This document shows, piece by piece, positions 1-8,882 of a DNA stretch of 64,000 bases. The notes below the pieces were generated by a model that had not been told where the DNA came from, searched no databases, and worked only from the letters and a program-made list of their open reading frames with translations. Numbering within the stretch: position 1 is the first letter of the stretch; every line of letters begins with the position of its first letter. The position numbers and the translations under genes were made by a program. This DNA is from Sphingobium sp. YR768 (GTDB lineage: Bacteria; Pseudomonadota; Alphaproteobacteria; Sphingomonadales; Sphingomonadaceae), in contig NZ_FOGE01000015.1 of the NCBI RefSeq assembly GCF_900111125.1, positions 1-64,000 on the forward strand, in the 5' to 3' direction.

Positions 1-92
1 ATGCTCGCTGGCCTCCATGCCCAGCAAGCATCTTGAATCAGAAAATCACCCCAAAGGGAATCCCGCTTGAATCAGCCAAACGTCATCCCGCT

Positions 93-638
93 CTAACGCG
101 CCGGACGGGGCCTGAACTCCAGCGCGACCGGGCGCATGACGCCATCGGGGCGCACCCGGACGCGGACCAGCCCTTGCAGCTTGGGATCGGCCAGGCGACG
201 GGACAGGGTGATAGCCTCTGTCTGCGAAGCGTAGAAGATGCCGCTGTCCAGCCCGCGCACTTCGCGCCGGGCGCCCAGCGTCGCGCGCAGCACGATGGCG
301 CAGTCCTTATCGTCCGATGCCCGGCTCCTGCCCGGCAACGCCGACAGGGCGCGTACCGATCGAATATGCGGTGCCTCGCCAAGGACGCACAGGGCACTGG
401 CATAGGCCGGCTCCCAGCGGGATTCGTCTTCGTTCGGTTCGGCGACCGGCCAGTCATAGCGATATTGGACATAATGGCCGCGTAACAGGTCGCGCGGATC
501 ATAGCCCTGGATCGGGATCAGCCACTCCTCGCCGCTGCGCGACAGCCTGTATGTATCGCCCCAGTTCCAGGCGAAAGCGGCGAGCGGCAGCAGCAATGCG
601 GCAGCGAGCCATGTGCGTGGCGACGGGGCGAGAGTCAT
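93..638 (-). CDS. GDYXXLXY-type membrane-anchored protein
   Basis: About 181 residues with one N-terminal hydrophobic segment (roughly residues 9-27) followed by a soluble domain. The conserved region reads DLLRGHYVQYRY, a variant of the GDYXXLXY signature that names this family. The start ATG at 638 overlaps the stop of the upstream DUF2157 gene by 4 bp (ATGA), so the two are translationally coupled; longer in-frame starts lie inside that gene. Genes of this family commonly sit beside DUF2157 genes. No biochemical role is known. The 92 bases downstream of its stop, at the left window edge, show no gene I can support. Confidence 0.8.
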   Translation of the reverse strand: MTLAPSPRTWLAAALLLPLAAFAWNWGDTYRLSRSGEEWLIPIQGYDPRDLLRGHYVQYRYDWPVAEPNEDESRWEPAYASALCVLGEAPHIRSVRALSALPGRSRASDDKDCAIVLRATLGARREVRGLDSGIFYASQTEAITLSRRLADPKLQGLVRVRVRPDGVMRPVALEFRPRPAR

Positions 639-1792
639 GCGTCGGCCTCCCTGCGCGGAGCATGGCGCCCACTGATCCGGATCGTCGCCCATGCCACCGC
701 CAACGCAAACAGGCCTGACAGGATCAGGCCGACGCCGCTGCTGAGCAGATCGTCATTCAGCTCGAAGCTCAGGATGATGATCCGTAACGCCACCAGGGCA
801 ATGGCGGTCTGAAAGATGCGGCGCCAGCGGGCATGGAGCGCGCCGGCGGCGATCGCGCCCCACAGAGCGCAGAAAAACAGGCCGCCGATCCAGGCGCGCG
901 CCTCGCCCCGCATCTCGGGAAGCATCGCCTGGAGGATATGAAGGAAGGCCGCGACGATCAGCAGCGCAGCGGTCGTGCTGCCTGATGGGGTCCGGCGGGC
1001 ATGACCGATGGCAAGGGCTGCGCCCGACAAGGCGGCGCTCTGGATCGCGGCGCTGCCCGGCAGGACGTCGCTATGCCGGTCCCACCCATGGATGACAGTG
1101 AAGAGACTGAGACCAGCGAAAATCACCGCGATGGCGATCTGTTCCAGCAGGCGCCAGAAGGCGGGGCGCGCGCTCCGGTCGCGCATCGTCGCGGCAAAGG
1201 CGGCGGCGGCCATCGGCGGGCAGGCGATGAGGCCCCAGTAAAGCGCCGAACGGGTCGGTCCCGACGCGCCCATGACGGTCCACGCATGGCCATAATCCTC
1301 TGCATGGGACCAGATAGTGCCGATCAGACCTGCCATCCACAGCCCGGCGACCGTCCATCCCCGCCCGAACAGCAGGAGCAGCGGCGAGAAGAGGATGAGC
1401 CAGACCAACAGAGGTTGCCATAACGGGGCGCTGCTCTGGTAGACCTGGCCCAGATGGCCGAAGAAGGTCAGGCCGAGCACGGCCGCGACGAACAGCAGGC
1501 CATCATGATAATGATCATTGTGCCCGCTTCGCGGCAGCCGCAGCCAGAGGAAAAGGGCAAGCGCGGCCATCAGCATGAAATGGATCGCCAGGCGCGTTTC
1601 GCCGGAGATCGCATCCCAGTTTGCGGCCACGACGGAGATCAGGCCCAATCCGATTGTCAGGGCGCCCAGGCCGACAACCGCCCAGGTGCCGATCGGGCGG
1701 CTATGTTCGGCTTCCCAGGTGCGAATCTTCTCGGCGATCGCGGCGTCGACGAGTCCCGCTTCCTGCCAGGCTCTGATTTTCCGCTCCGACAT
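635..1792 (-). CDS. DUF2157 domain-containing membrane protein
   Basis: A 385-residue integral membrane protein. The soluble N-terminal part (about residues 1-35, with the phrase AWQEAGLVD) is the DUF2157 hallmark, and it is followed by about ten hydrophobic segments to residue 370. It is the first gene of a two-gene operon with the GDYXXLXY protein, sharing ATGA. Family function is unknown. Start chosen at the ATG at 1792, which begins MSERKIRAW. Confidence 0.85.
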   Translation of the reverse strand: MSERKIRAWQEAGLVDAAIAEKIRTWEAEHSRPIGTWAVVGLGALTIGLGLISVVAANWDAISGETRLAIHFMLMAALALFLWLRLPRSGHNDHYHDGLLFVAAVLGLTFFGHLGQVYQSSAPLWQPLLVWLILFSPLLLLFGRGWTVAGLWMAGLIGTIWSHAEDYGHAWTVMGASGPTRSALYWGLIACPPMAAAAFAATMRDRSARPAFWRLLEQIAIAVIFAGLSLFTVIHGWDRHSDVLPGSAAIQSAALSGAALAIGHARRTPSGSTTAALLIVAAFLHILQAMLPEMRGEARAWIGGLFFCALWGAIAAGALHARWRRIFQTAIALVALRIIILSFELNDDLLSSGVGLILSGLFALAVAWATIRISGRHAPRREADA

Positions 1793-1846
1793 CGCGTCCT
1801 CTCCATCCCAATAACCGTTGCCGAAATGATCCCAACAGGGTGGGCG

Positions 1847-2593
1847 CTATCGGGAGACCCTGATCTCGAACAATTTCGACCAGTTCTTTCCGGTGATGAA
1901 GACGCGGTCGGTCTTTGCGTCATAGGCGATGCCGTTGGCCACTGCCTCGCTGTCGGTCGCCCCGGCGGCCTTGCGCAGGGCGGCCACATCGATCCAGTCG
2001 ATGATCGCGCCGGTTCTGGGATCGATCCGGGCGATCTTCGTATCATACCAGATATTGGCCCAGATCTCGCCCTTCACATATTCCAGCTCGTTCAGCCGAT
2101 CGACCGGCCGACCGTTCCAGGTCACGGTGATCCGGCGCTCTTCGGCTAGGCTGTCGGGGTCGAGGAAGCGGATTTGCGCAGTGCCGTCGCTCATGATCAG
2201 CCTATGCCCGTCCTGGGTCATGCCCCAGCCCTCGCCATCATAGCGAAAGTCCGACACCGGCGTGAAATCGGCCAGCTTCCAGACGAAACCCTGCCCGTGG
2301 CGCCAGGTCAGGCTGACCAGCCGGTCCTTCCAGTTGACGATGCCCTCGCCGAAATAGGGACGCTCGATGACGCGGCGTTGCAGCACCTTGCCGGTTTTGA
2401 GCGCGACCTTGCGAATCTCCGACTGCCCCTCCAGCCCGGTGCTCTCATAGAGCGCGCCATCGAGATAGAAGAGCCCTTCGGTAAAGGCGGAGCTGTCGTG
2501 CGGATAGCTGCGCACCAGTTTCCACGGCGTGTCGGCCTGCGCCGGTGCGATCAGGACGAGCGCGCTGACAAGCGCAAGAGTTAGACGCTTCAT
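1847..2593 (-). CDS. glutaminyl-peptide cyclotransferase
   Basis: 248 residues with a signal peptide (residues 1-20, ending AQA-D), so periplasmic. It matches the plant/bacterial type glutaminyl cyclase, a five-bladed beta-propeller that cyclises N-terminal glutamine to pyroglutamate. Visible family landmarks are FTEGLFY, YESTGLEGQS, GEGWGMT and NELEYVKGEIWANIW. Its ATG overlaps the stop of the upstream ygfZ-like gene by 4 bp, which places it in the same operon. The biological substrate in bacteria is unclear. Confidence 0.9.
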   Translation of the reverse strand: MKRLTLALVSALVLIAPAQADTPWKLVRSYPHDSSAFTEGLFYLDGALYESTGLEGQSEIRKVALKTGKVLQRRVIERPYFGEGIVNWKDRLVSLTWRHGQGFVWKLADFTPVSDFRYDGEGWGMTQDGHRLIMSDGTAQIRFLDPDSLAEERRITVTWNGRPVDRLNELEYVKGEIWANIWYDTKIARIDPRTGAIIDWIDVAALRKAAGATDSEAVANGIAYDAKTDRVFITGKNWSKLFEIRVSR

Positions 2594-3327
2594 TCCGCCG
2601 CCTGGCTTTCGATCGCGGCGGCCAGCCAGCCGGGCAGGGTGGCGGGATCGATGCTTTCGACCCGGCGCAGTTCGATCGACAGGCCGACATCTTCCAGCGC
2701 CGCGCGCTGGCGCTTTTCATCGGCGGCCGCCAGCGGCACGGCGACCAGACGGCGGCTCACCTTGTTGCGATAATGCATGCGCGCGGTATTTTCCTGCCCG
2801 ACATAGCAGCCCTTGTCATAATCGACGCCGTTCAGCTCTTCCGCATTGGTTTCGAGCCACAATATCTGGTCCTGCCCCAGTTCGGCCACCCCTTCGAAAA
2901 TGCCGAGCGACAGCCGATGGGCACGGAAGGTCGCGGATGCATCCCCTTCACCGGCCGGTGCAAGCCAGCGATGGCCAAGCGCGGGCAGGCGCGGGTCATG
3001 CGGCTGGTCTGCCGCATCCGGCGACCAATGCACCGCCAGCGTTTCGTCGCGCGCGATCATCACCTTGCGGCGCAGGCGATAGAGGGTCAGGCGCTTGCCC
3101 AGCATGTCCGCCTGTGCCGCCTCGCAATCGATCAGCACATCGTCGCCGTCGCCCCACAGGATGAAGTCGAACAGCGCCTTGCCCTGCGGCGTCAGCAGCC
3201 CGGTCCAGCGCGGCTCGCCTTGCGCCAGCGTCACCACGTCGCGGGTCAGCAGGCCCTGAAGGAAGGGACGGGCTTCCTCGCCCGAAATTCGTAAGAGCGC
3301 GCGGTCGCGCAGGGTGGTGCCGGTCAT
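2590..3327 (-). CDS. ygfZ: folate-binding protein YgfZ (Fe-S cluster repair/assembly)
   Basis: 245 residues, related to the aminomethyltransferase GcvT. The YgfZ signature is present as DKGCYVGQE at about residue 170, followed by a conserved arginine-rich stretch. YgfZ/IBA57 proteins support synthesis and repair of certain [4Fe-4S] enzymes using tetrahydrofolate. The ATG at 3327 was chosen because the sequence MTGTTLRDRALLRI begins the domain exactly; upstream in-frame sequence lies antisense to pyrC. It diverges from pyrC across 66 bp and overlaps the cyclotransferase gene downstream. Confidence 0.88.
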   Translation of the reverse strand: MTGTTLRDRALLRISGEEARPFLQGLLTRDVVTLAQGEPRWTGLLTPQGKALFDFILWGDGDDVLIDCEAAQADMLGKRLTLYRLRRKVMIARDETLAVHWSPDAADQPHDPRLPALGHRWLAPAGEGDASATFRAHRLSLGIFEGVAELGQDQILWLETNAEELNGVDYDKGCYVGQENTARMHYRNKVSRRLVAVPLAAADEKRQRAALEDVGLSIELRRVESIDPATLPGWLAAAIESQAAE

Positions 3328-3393
3328 CGGCTTTAGGTAGGACACTCCCGCACAACATCCAAGCCGTCCCGGCCGAGAAGAGAGTCGAAAGCC

Positions 3394-4725
3394 ATGACCC
3401 AGACCTATGACCTGATCCTCAAGAACGGCACCGTCCATACGCCGGGCGGCGCGGAGAGCGTGGATGTGGGCGTGCGCGATGGCAAGATCGTGGCGATCGG
3501 CACGTCGCTGGGCGATGCGGGCGAGGTGATCGACTGCGCCGGGCTGGACGTACTGCCCGGCTGCATCGACAGCCAGGTCCATTTCCGCGAGCCGGGGCTG
3601 GAATATAAGGAAGATCTGGAATCGGGCAGCCGCGCGGCGGTGCTGGGCGGCGTCACGGCCGTCTTCGAAATGCCCAATACCAATCCCAATACCGACACCG
3701 CCGAGCGGGTGCATGACAAGCTGAAGCGCGCACATCATCGCATGTGGTGCGACCATGCCTTCTATGTCGGCGCGACGGCGGAAAATGCCGAGCAGCTCAA
3801 GGAACTGGAGCGCATTCCCGGCACGTCGGGCGTGAAGATCTTCATGGGCGCCTCGACCGGCAGCCTGCTGGTGGATGATGACAATGCGCTGGCCCGCGTG
3901 CTGGCGAGCGGCACCCGCCGCGTCGCCATCCATGCCGAGGATGAGACGCGCATGAACGCGCGCAAGGATTATCGCGTGGAAGGCGACCCGTCCTCCCACC
4001 CGGTCTGGCGCGATGATGAAAGCGCGCTGATCGCTACCAAGCGCATCATCGCGCTGGCCCGCAAGGCGCGCCGCCGCATCCATATCCTGCACATCACTAC
4101 GCCAGCGGAACTGGACTATATCGGCCAGAACAAGGATATCGCCACTTGCGAGGTGACGCCGCAGCATCTGACGCTGGCGGGCGAAGATGCCTATCCGCGC
4201 CTTGGCACCTATGCGCAGATGAACCCGCCGATCCGGTCGGGCGCGCATCGCGACGGGCTGTGGCATTTCCTCAATCAGGGCGTGCCCGACGTGTTGGGCA
4301 GCGACCATGCGCCTCACACGATCGAGGAAAAGGCCAAGACCTATCCCGCCTCGCCCAGCGGCATGCCCGGCGTGCAGACTCTGGTGCCGCTGCTGCTCAA
4401 CCATGTGGCGGAAGGGCGGCTGACGCTGCGCCGCTTCATCGAACTGACCAGCTCCGGGCCGCAGCGCGTGTTCGGCCTGACCGGCAAGGGACGGATTGCG
4501 CTCGGCTATGATGCCGACTTCACCGTGGTCGACCTCAAGAAGCGCTGGACCGTGGGCAGCGAATGGCTCGCCTCGCGCTGCAACTGGTCGCCCTTCGAAG
4601 GCATGGACCTGACCGGCAAGGCGATCGGCACCATCATCCGCGGCCATCGCGTGATGTGGGAAGACACGCTCGCCAATGCCGCGGTGGGCGAACCGGTGCG
4701 TTTCGAAGCGACCCAGTTCGCCTGA
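3394..4725 (+). CDS. pyrC: dihydroorotase (class I type)
   Basis: 443 residues of the amidohydrolase superfamily. Dihydroorotase interconverts carbamoyl-aspartate and dihydroorotate in pyrimidine synthesis. Landmarks are VHFREPG at residues 62-68, EMPNTNP, KIFMGASTG with the bridging lysine, VAIHAEDE, HILHIT and GSDHAPHT. The usual H-x-H metal pair is Gln61-x-His63 here, so one canonical metal ligand is replaced; the same Gln form occurs in some other bacterial dihydroorotases. The alternative reading as an allantoinase/hydantoinase relative cannot be excluded. It is convergent with the CmcJ-like gene (7-bp gap). Confidence 0.82.
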   Translation: MTQTYDLILKNGTVHTPGGAESVDVGVRDGKIVAIGTSLGDAGEVIDCAGLDVLPGCIDSQVHFREPGLEYKEDLESGSRAAVLGGVTAVFEMPNTNPNTDTAERVHDKLKRAHHRMWCDHAFYVGATAENAEQLKELERIPGTSGVKIFMGASTGSLLVDDDNALARVLASGTRRVAIHAEDETRMNARKDYRVEGDPSSHPVWRDDESALIATKRIIALARKARRRIHILHITTPAELDYIGQNKDIATCEVTPQHLTLAGEDAYPRLGTYAQMNPPIRSGAHRDGLWHFLNQGVPDVLGSDHAPHTIEEKAKTYPASPSGMPGVQTLVPLLLNHVAEGRLTLRRFIELTSSGPQRVFGLTGKGRIALGYDADFTVVDLKKRWTVGSEWLASRCNWSPFEGMDLTGKAIGTIIRGHRVMWEDTLANAAVGEPVRFEATQFA

Positions 4726-4732
4726 CGCCTGT

Positions 4733-5644
4733 CTATTCGAAGAAAGCGACGGCGCGGACCTCGATACTGGATCGGGTCCGCGTATCCGGCAGGCTGCTGT
4801 CGTGAAATGCGGTATGGGGGCAGCGCCATGTCACATCATGGTCGCTGTCCTGAAATTTGAACAGCAGCACATCGTCCGCCGCCATGTTCGAAAAATACCA
4901 CCAGCGATGGCGCGCCCGGTAACGGAAGATGGAGGCGGCGATCATCTGATCCTCGCCATCGACCGGCACTGTCAGCGCCTCGCCTGTCGGCAATTCGTCC
5001 ACCACGAACAAAGTGTTGGACGTCGCCTCCTCATCCGACACGGTGCGCCCGTCGCACACCGCCAGCGGCCAGTCCTGCGGGCCGGGTGAGAATGTGCGCC
5101 AGAAGCTGACGCAGACAGACCGTCTATAGCCCGGACCATCGGGGAAAGCGGCGGCATAGGCCCGCTCCGCCGCGCGCCGCCCGGTAATCTCATTATAATC
5201 GACATGCGCTTCGCCGGCTGGCGGCTGGATGCCGCCTTCATGGCGATAATTTTCCACCTTCTCTTGCGCTCGCGCGGTAAGGTCAGCCGATGTGCGGATC
5301 ATCCACCCGCCCGCCGATACGCAGGACGCGCCGGTGAGCGCCTTTATCGCGTCCTCGCATTCGCGCAGATAGAGGCGATCGACCTCTTCCTTGTCGAAGA
5401 AATCGCGGATCGCGCTGCGATGCCGGCCCAGCATGAAGCCATGGGTGTCGAAGTCGAAATGATCGCGGATCGGCATCCCGTCGCGCACCATCATGCGATG
5501 GTCGCTATAGGTGCCGGTGTTGATCTCCACCCCCTGCGACACATAGCGCCGCGTGACGAAATCGCCCTCGTCCAGATAGCGGATCAGCGCGGGCGCCTGC
5601 CGCGCGCTGTCCTCGACATCGGCTTCGACCGGCAGGCTCGCCAT
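4733..5644 (-). CDS. CmcJ/NvfI family oxidoreductase
   Basis: 303 residues from the ATG at 5644, which overlaps the aldehyde dehydrogenase stop by one base (TGATG). The protein resembles the CmcJ/NvfI (GA4-desaturase-like) family of non-haem iron, 2-oxoglutarate-dependent enzymes. Candidate metal ligands are the His and Asp of EAHVDYNE and the distal His of RCPHTAFHD; the conserved phrase NMAADDVLLFKFQDSD precedes the latter. It is the last gene of the ligF-like/ligG-like/ALDH operon, which suggests a small aromatic substrate. That substrate assignment is inference only. Confidence 0.75.
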   Translation of the reverse strand: MASLPVEADVEDSARQAPALIRYLDEGDFVTRRYVSQGVEINTGTYSDHRMMVRDGMPIRDHFDFDTHGFMLGRHRSAIRDFFDKEEVDRLYLRECEDAIKALTGASCVSAGGWMIRTSADLTARAQEKVENYRHEGGIQPPAGEAHVDYNEITGRRAAERAYAAAFPDGPGYRRSVCVSFWRTFSPGPQDWPLAVCDGRTVSDEEATSNTLFVVDELPTGEALTVPVDGEDQMIAASIFRYRARHRWWYFSNMAADDVLLFKFQDSDHDVTWRCPHTAFHDSSLPDTRTRSSIEVRAVAFFE

Positions 5645-7080
5645 CACGCCACCTCTTCGGGCAGCGCGCCGATCACCGATTTGACCTCCAGAAATTCTTC
5701 CAGCCCGAACTTGCCGAATTCCCGGCCATTGCCCGATTGCTTGTACCCGCCAAAGGGCATGTCGAAGGCAAGCCCACCCGCATTCACGAACACCGCGCCG
5801 GCGCGCAGGCGGCTGACGAATTTGCGGGCATGGGCCGGGTCGCCCGCAACATAGGCGCCCAGGCCATAGGGCGTGTCATTGGCGATGCGGATGGCGTCCT
5901 CATCGTCGTCATAGGGCATGAGGACCAGCACGGGGCCGAAAATCTCTTCCTTCGCGATCGTCATGTCCGGCGTCACATTGGCGAAGACGGTCGGCTGCAC
6001 ATAGTTGCCCGCCTCCAGCCCTTCCGGCCGCCCGGTGCCGCCGGTGACGAGGGTGGCGCCTTCGTCGATGCCGGTCTGGATCAGGCTCTGAATCCGGTCC
6101 CATTGCCGCTGGCTGACGACCGGGCCGATATGATCGCCCTCCGCCTGTGGATCGCCGACCTTCCTGGCGGCGAACAGCGCGCCGACCTTCTGCGCCGCTT
6201 CGTCATGCTGCGAACGATGCACCAGCATGCGGGTGGGGGCCACGCAGCTCTGGCCGCTGTTGAGCAGCACGCCGCCCACGCCGCCGGGCAGCGCGACATC
6301 CAGCGGCGTGCCCTCCAATATGATGTTGGGCGACTTGCCGCCCAGTTCCTGTGCGACCCGCTTGACCGTATCGGCGGCGTTCTTCGCCACCATGATGCCT
6401 GCGCGGGTCGACCCGGTAAAGCTCACCATGTCGATATCGGGATGCTTCGCGAGCGCGGTGCCCACGCCTTCGCCATCGCCCTGCACCAGATTGAAGACGC
6501 CGGCTGGCACGCCAGCCGCCTCCAGCACTTCGGCGAAGATCGCGGCGCAGCTTGGCGCCTCTTCCGAGGGCTTCAGGATCATGGTGCACCCCGCCGCCAG
6601 CGCCGGACCGACCTTGGCGACGATCTGGTTCATCGGCCAGTTCCACGGCGTGATCAGCGCCACCACGCCGATCGGCTCGCGCACCACGCGATTGTCGCCG
6701 ATCTTCTCGCTAAACTCGTAATTTTTGAGCGCCGCCAGCGCCTGCCCCAGATGGCCTAGACCTGATCCGGCCTGCGCCGTCTGGGCGATGGAGATGGGGC
6801 AGCCCATTTCGGTCGCGATGGCGCGGGCGATATCGGGCACGCGCTTCTGATATTCACCGATGATGCGTTCCAGCAGCGCGACGCGCTCCTCCCGGCTGGT
6901 CAGCGAGAATGTCTCGAACGCCCGGCGGGCGGCGATCACGGCTGCATCGACATCGGCGGCCGTGCCCAATATCAGGTCGGCGGCGCTCTGGTCGGTCGCG
7001 GGGTTGATGACGGCAATGGTCCGGCCGCCCTGGCTGTCGATCCACTGGCCATCGATATAATGCTGAAGCGTGTTGGGCAT
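5644..7080 (-). CDS. aldehyde dehydrogenase family protein
   Basis: 478 residues of the NAD(P)-dependent aldehyde dehydrogenase superfamily. Visible motifs are TPWNWPM, KPSEEAP, FTGSTRAG, the catalytic Glu in AQELGGKSPN and the catalytic Cys in NSGQSCVAPTR. The C-terminal EEFLEVKSV motif is also normal. The ATG at 7080 starts MPNTLQHYIDGQW, which aligns with the usual beginning of the family. It lies 11 nt downstream of the ligG-like gene and is coupled to the CmcJ-like gene. In SYK-6-type lignin pathways such enzymes oxidise aromatic side-chain aldehydes, a plausible role here. Confidence 0.88.
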   Translation of the reverse strand: MPNTLQHYIDGQWIDSQGGRTIAVINPATDQSAADLILGTAADVDAAVIAARRAFETFSLTSREERVALLERIIGEYQKRVPDIARAIATEMGCPISIAQTAQAGSGLGHLGQALAALKNYEFSEKIGDNRVVREPIGVVALITPWNWPMNQIVAKVGPALAAGCTMILKPSEEAPSCAAIFAEVLEAAGVPAGVFNLVQGDGEGVGTALAKHPDIDMVSFTGSTRAGIMVAKNAADTVKRVAQELGGKSPNIILEGTPLDVALPGGVGGVLLNSGQSCVAPTRMLVHRSQHDEAAQKVGALFAARKVGDPQAEGDHIGPVVSQRQWDRIQSLIQTGIDEGATLVTGGTGRPEGLEAGNYVQPTVFANVTPDMTIAKEEIFGPVLVLMPYDDDEDAIRIANDTPYGLGAYVAGDPAHARKFVSRLRAGAVFVNAGGLAFDMPFGGYKQSGNGREFGKFGLEEFLEVKSVIGALPEEVA

Positions 7081-7091
7081 GATGAATGTCC

Positions 7092-7913
7092 TTATGCGGG
7101 AAGAAGGCCGAGTTCGGCGTCGGTGGCGGGCGTGCCCCATTTGTCGCGCGGCGGCAGGGGGCGGCTGTCCCAGGGCGGATCGAGCGTGAAGCTGGAGATG
7201 GTGCGGCCTTCGGGCAGGCGCCCGTTGCCGCCACCCTGGCTATAATCATAATAAAGCGTCATCAGCTCGCGATGGCCATGATGCCGCTGGGCGACCGGAT
7301 GCGACAGACAGGCGTCGCGCCAGCGCAGCAGCCGGGTCAGATGCTGGGGGATCTGATAGGCCTCATAATAATCGAGGAACCACAGCCGCTTGAACATCGG
7401 CGTGAAGGCGACTTCGGCCCAGCCGAACCGGTCGAACAGAAAATCCCCGTCCGGCGCATAATGGCGCAGATAGTCGTCCAGCCGCGCATATTGGGCGTCG
7501 ATCTCGCTCTTATGCTCATCACGCTTCGCCGGGTCGCGGTTCAGGATCATGCGATATCCCGCCCCGGTATATTGCCCGTCGGTCGCGCACAGCATCGCCT
7601 CGACCGCATGCTCATAGGGGTCTTGCCGCGCCGCCGGCGGATCGGGAAAGCGATCCTCGAAATAGCGCATGATGACCATGCTTTCCTTCAGCGTCTCGCC
7701 ATTTTCCAGTTCCAGCGCGGGCAGCGAAGTGGTCCCGCGGGTCTTGGCGAGCAGCCAGTCGGGCCGGGGCTGTGATATGTCGATCTCATGATCGGCCATG
7801 ATGCCGTGCAGCCCTTTCAGATCGAGCAGCAACTCGATCCGCTCCGAAAAAGGGCAACCGGGAATATGGTACATGCGCAACTGCCCGGCGGGCGGTTCGT
7901 CCTGCCAGCTCAT
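7092..7913 (-). CDS. ligG: LigG-like glutathione S-transferase (glutathione lyase)
   Basis: 273 residues. The thioredoxin-fold N-terminus carries YHIPGCPFSER with Cys20 as the likely catalytic residue, as in omega-class GSTs. The whole protein reads like Sphingobium SYK-6 LigG: IDISQPRPDWLLAKT, FGWAEVAFTPMFKRLWF, LYYDYSQGGGNGR, PPRDKWG and a TDAELGL end. LigG removes glutathione from the thioether formed by beta-etherases during lignin aryl-ether cleavage. It starts 3 nt after the ligF-like stop, so both are co-transcribed. The assignment rests on remembered sequence, not on an alignment. Confidence 0.85.
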   Translation of the reverse strand: MSWQDEPPAGQLRMYHIPGCPFSERIELLLDLKGLHGIMADHEIDISQPRPDWLLAKTRGTTSLPALELENGETLKESMVIMRYFEDRFPDPPAARQDPYEHAVEAMLCATDGQYTGAGYRMILNRDPAKRDEHKSEIDAQYARLDDYLRHYAPDGDFLFDRFGWAEVAFTPMFKRLWFLDYYEAYQIPQHLTRLLRWRDACLSHPVAQRHHGHRELMTLYYDYSQGGGNGRLPEGRTISSFTLDPPWDSRPLPPRDKWGTPATDAELGLLPA

Positions 7914-7916
7914 GGA

Positions 7917-8681
7917 TCAGGCCGCCGTCGCGGTGGGGCGGGCTGGCATTTCGCTCTTCGATTTGGAGAACATGGCCTGCGTGGCCGGCCGGGCATTGAT
8001 CCGGTCGATCCAGGCGACCAGATGCGGCGTCGCCGTCTTGTTGACGATGTCCGAATAGCCAAACTGCATCCCGTTCGCGATCGCGAAGTTGCAGATGTCG
8101 GCCAGCGTATAGTCTTCGCCAGCGAGCCAGGGGCTTTGCGACAGCCGCTTTTCCAGCCGGTCGATCGACACGCGAATCTTGCGCATTTCCTCGTCCAGCA
8201 CCGCTTGCGGGAAGCCGGCGCGGGCGCTGCGCCATTTGGCCTGCTGCTCCGGGATCGGTATATGCTTCAGCTTCTCCTCGAACTCGGCGTCGGACAATTT
8301 GCGCGCCATCGGGCCGATCATCCGCTCCCAGCCGATGGTCGACACGCACCAGCAGAAATATTCGTCCACCCATTTGGTCCAGACGCGCATTTCCGCAATC
8401 TGCACCGGATCGACCGGGCGCAGGCGCGGCGCATCCGGAAAGGCGTCCTCCAGATATTCGCAGATCACGGTCGATTCGGTGATGATATGCCCGTCATGGT
8501 CCAGCGCGGGCACCTGACCGCGCGGATTGATCGCCTTGAACCAGTCTTCATGATGTTCGAACCGGGTCGGGTCGACAAAGCGGGGGGTGAATTCCAGCCC
8601 CTTTTCATACAGGGCCAGCAGGGGTTTCAACGAATTGGCGGCCGGACCGAAGCTGTAGAGCGTCAACATGCGCTGGTTCAT
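7917..8681 (-). CDS. ligF: LigF-like glutathione S-transferase (beta-etherase family)
   Basis: 254 residues from the ATG at 8681, preceded by AAGGTGAGG; an internal ATG at 8669 (MLTLYSFGP) is the alternative start. Strong LigF-type landmarks are LYSFGPAANSLKPL, FKAINPRGQVPAL, TESTVICEYLED, MRVWTKWVDEYFCWCVSTIGW and LADICNFAIANG. LigF of Sphingobium SYK-6 cleaves the beta-aryl ether of lignin dimer ketones using glutathione. It is the first gene of a four-gene operon (ligF-like, ligG-like, ALDH, CmcJ-like). No ligE homologue is seen in the window. Substrate stereospecificity cannot be read from sequence. Confidence 0.83.
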   Translation of the reverse strand: MNQRMLTLYSFGPAANSLKPLLALYEKGLEFTPRFVDPTRFEHHEDWFKAINPRGQVPALDHDGHIITESTVICEYLEDAFPDAPRLRPVDPVQIAEMRVWTKWVDEYFCWCVSTIGWERMIGPMARKLSDAEFEEKLKHIPIPEQQAKWRSARAGFPQAVLDEEMRKIRVSIDRLEKRLSQSPWLAGEDYTLADICNFAIANGMQFGYSDIVNKTATPHLVAWIDRINARPATQAMFSKSKSEMPARPTATAA

Positions 8682-8882
8682 CCTCACCTTGTGGTTATGG
8701 CGTCTTTGGCGCCTTCGAACGGGAAAGTGGCTGGCGTTCCGGCGGGTCGCAAGTCCTCTGTCGATACTATCAGTGCCACTACCCGGCATCTTAACCTGTC
8801 AGTTTCAATGATAGCGCCGCCACTCGTCTTGCAGCGGGGACAAGCCTTTGCTCTGGATGGGGAAAGACATTTGGAGAGGAAG

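Noticed and set aside
33..485. Plus-strand open frame across the GDYXXLXY gene
   Set aside because: It is antisense to a gene with family motifs and shows no domain of its own; typical GC-rich shadow frame.
3328..4647. Long upstream extension of the ygfZ frame across pyrC
   Set aside because: The extension is antisense to pyrC and resembles no protein; the YgfZ domain starts cleanly at 3327.
7788..8882. Upstream extension of the nu-class GST frame
   Set aside because: It lies antisense to the ligF-like gene; the ribosome-binding site and the GST N-terminus fix the start at 8883.
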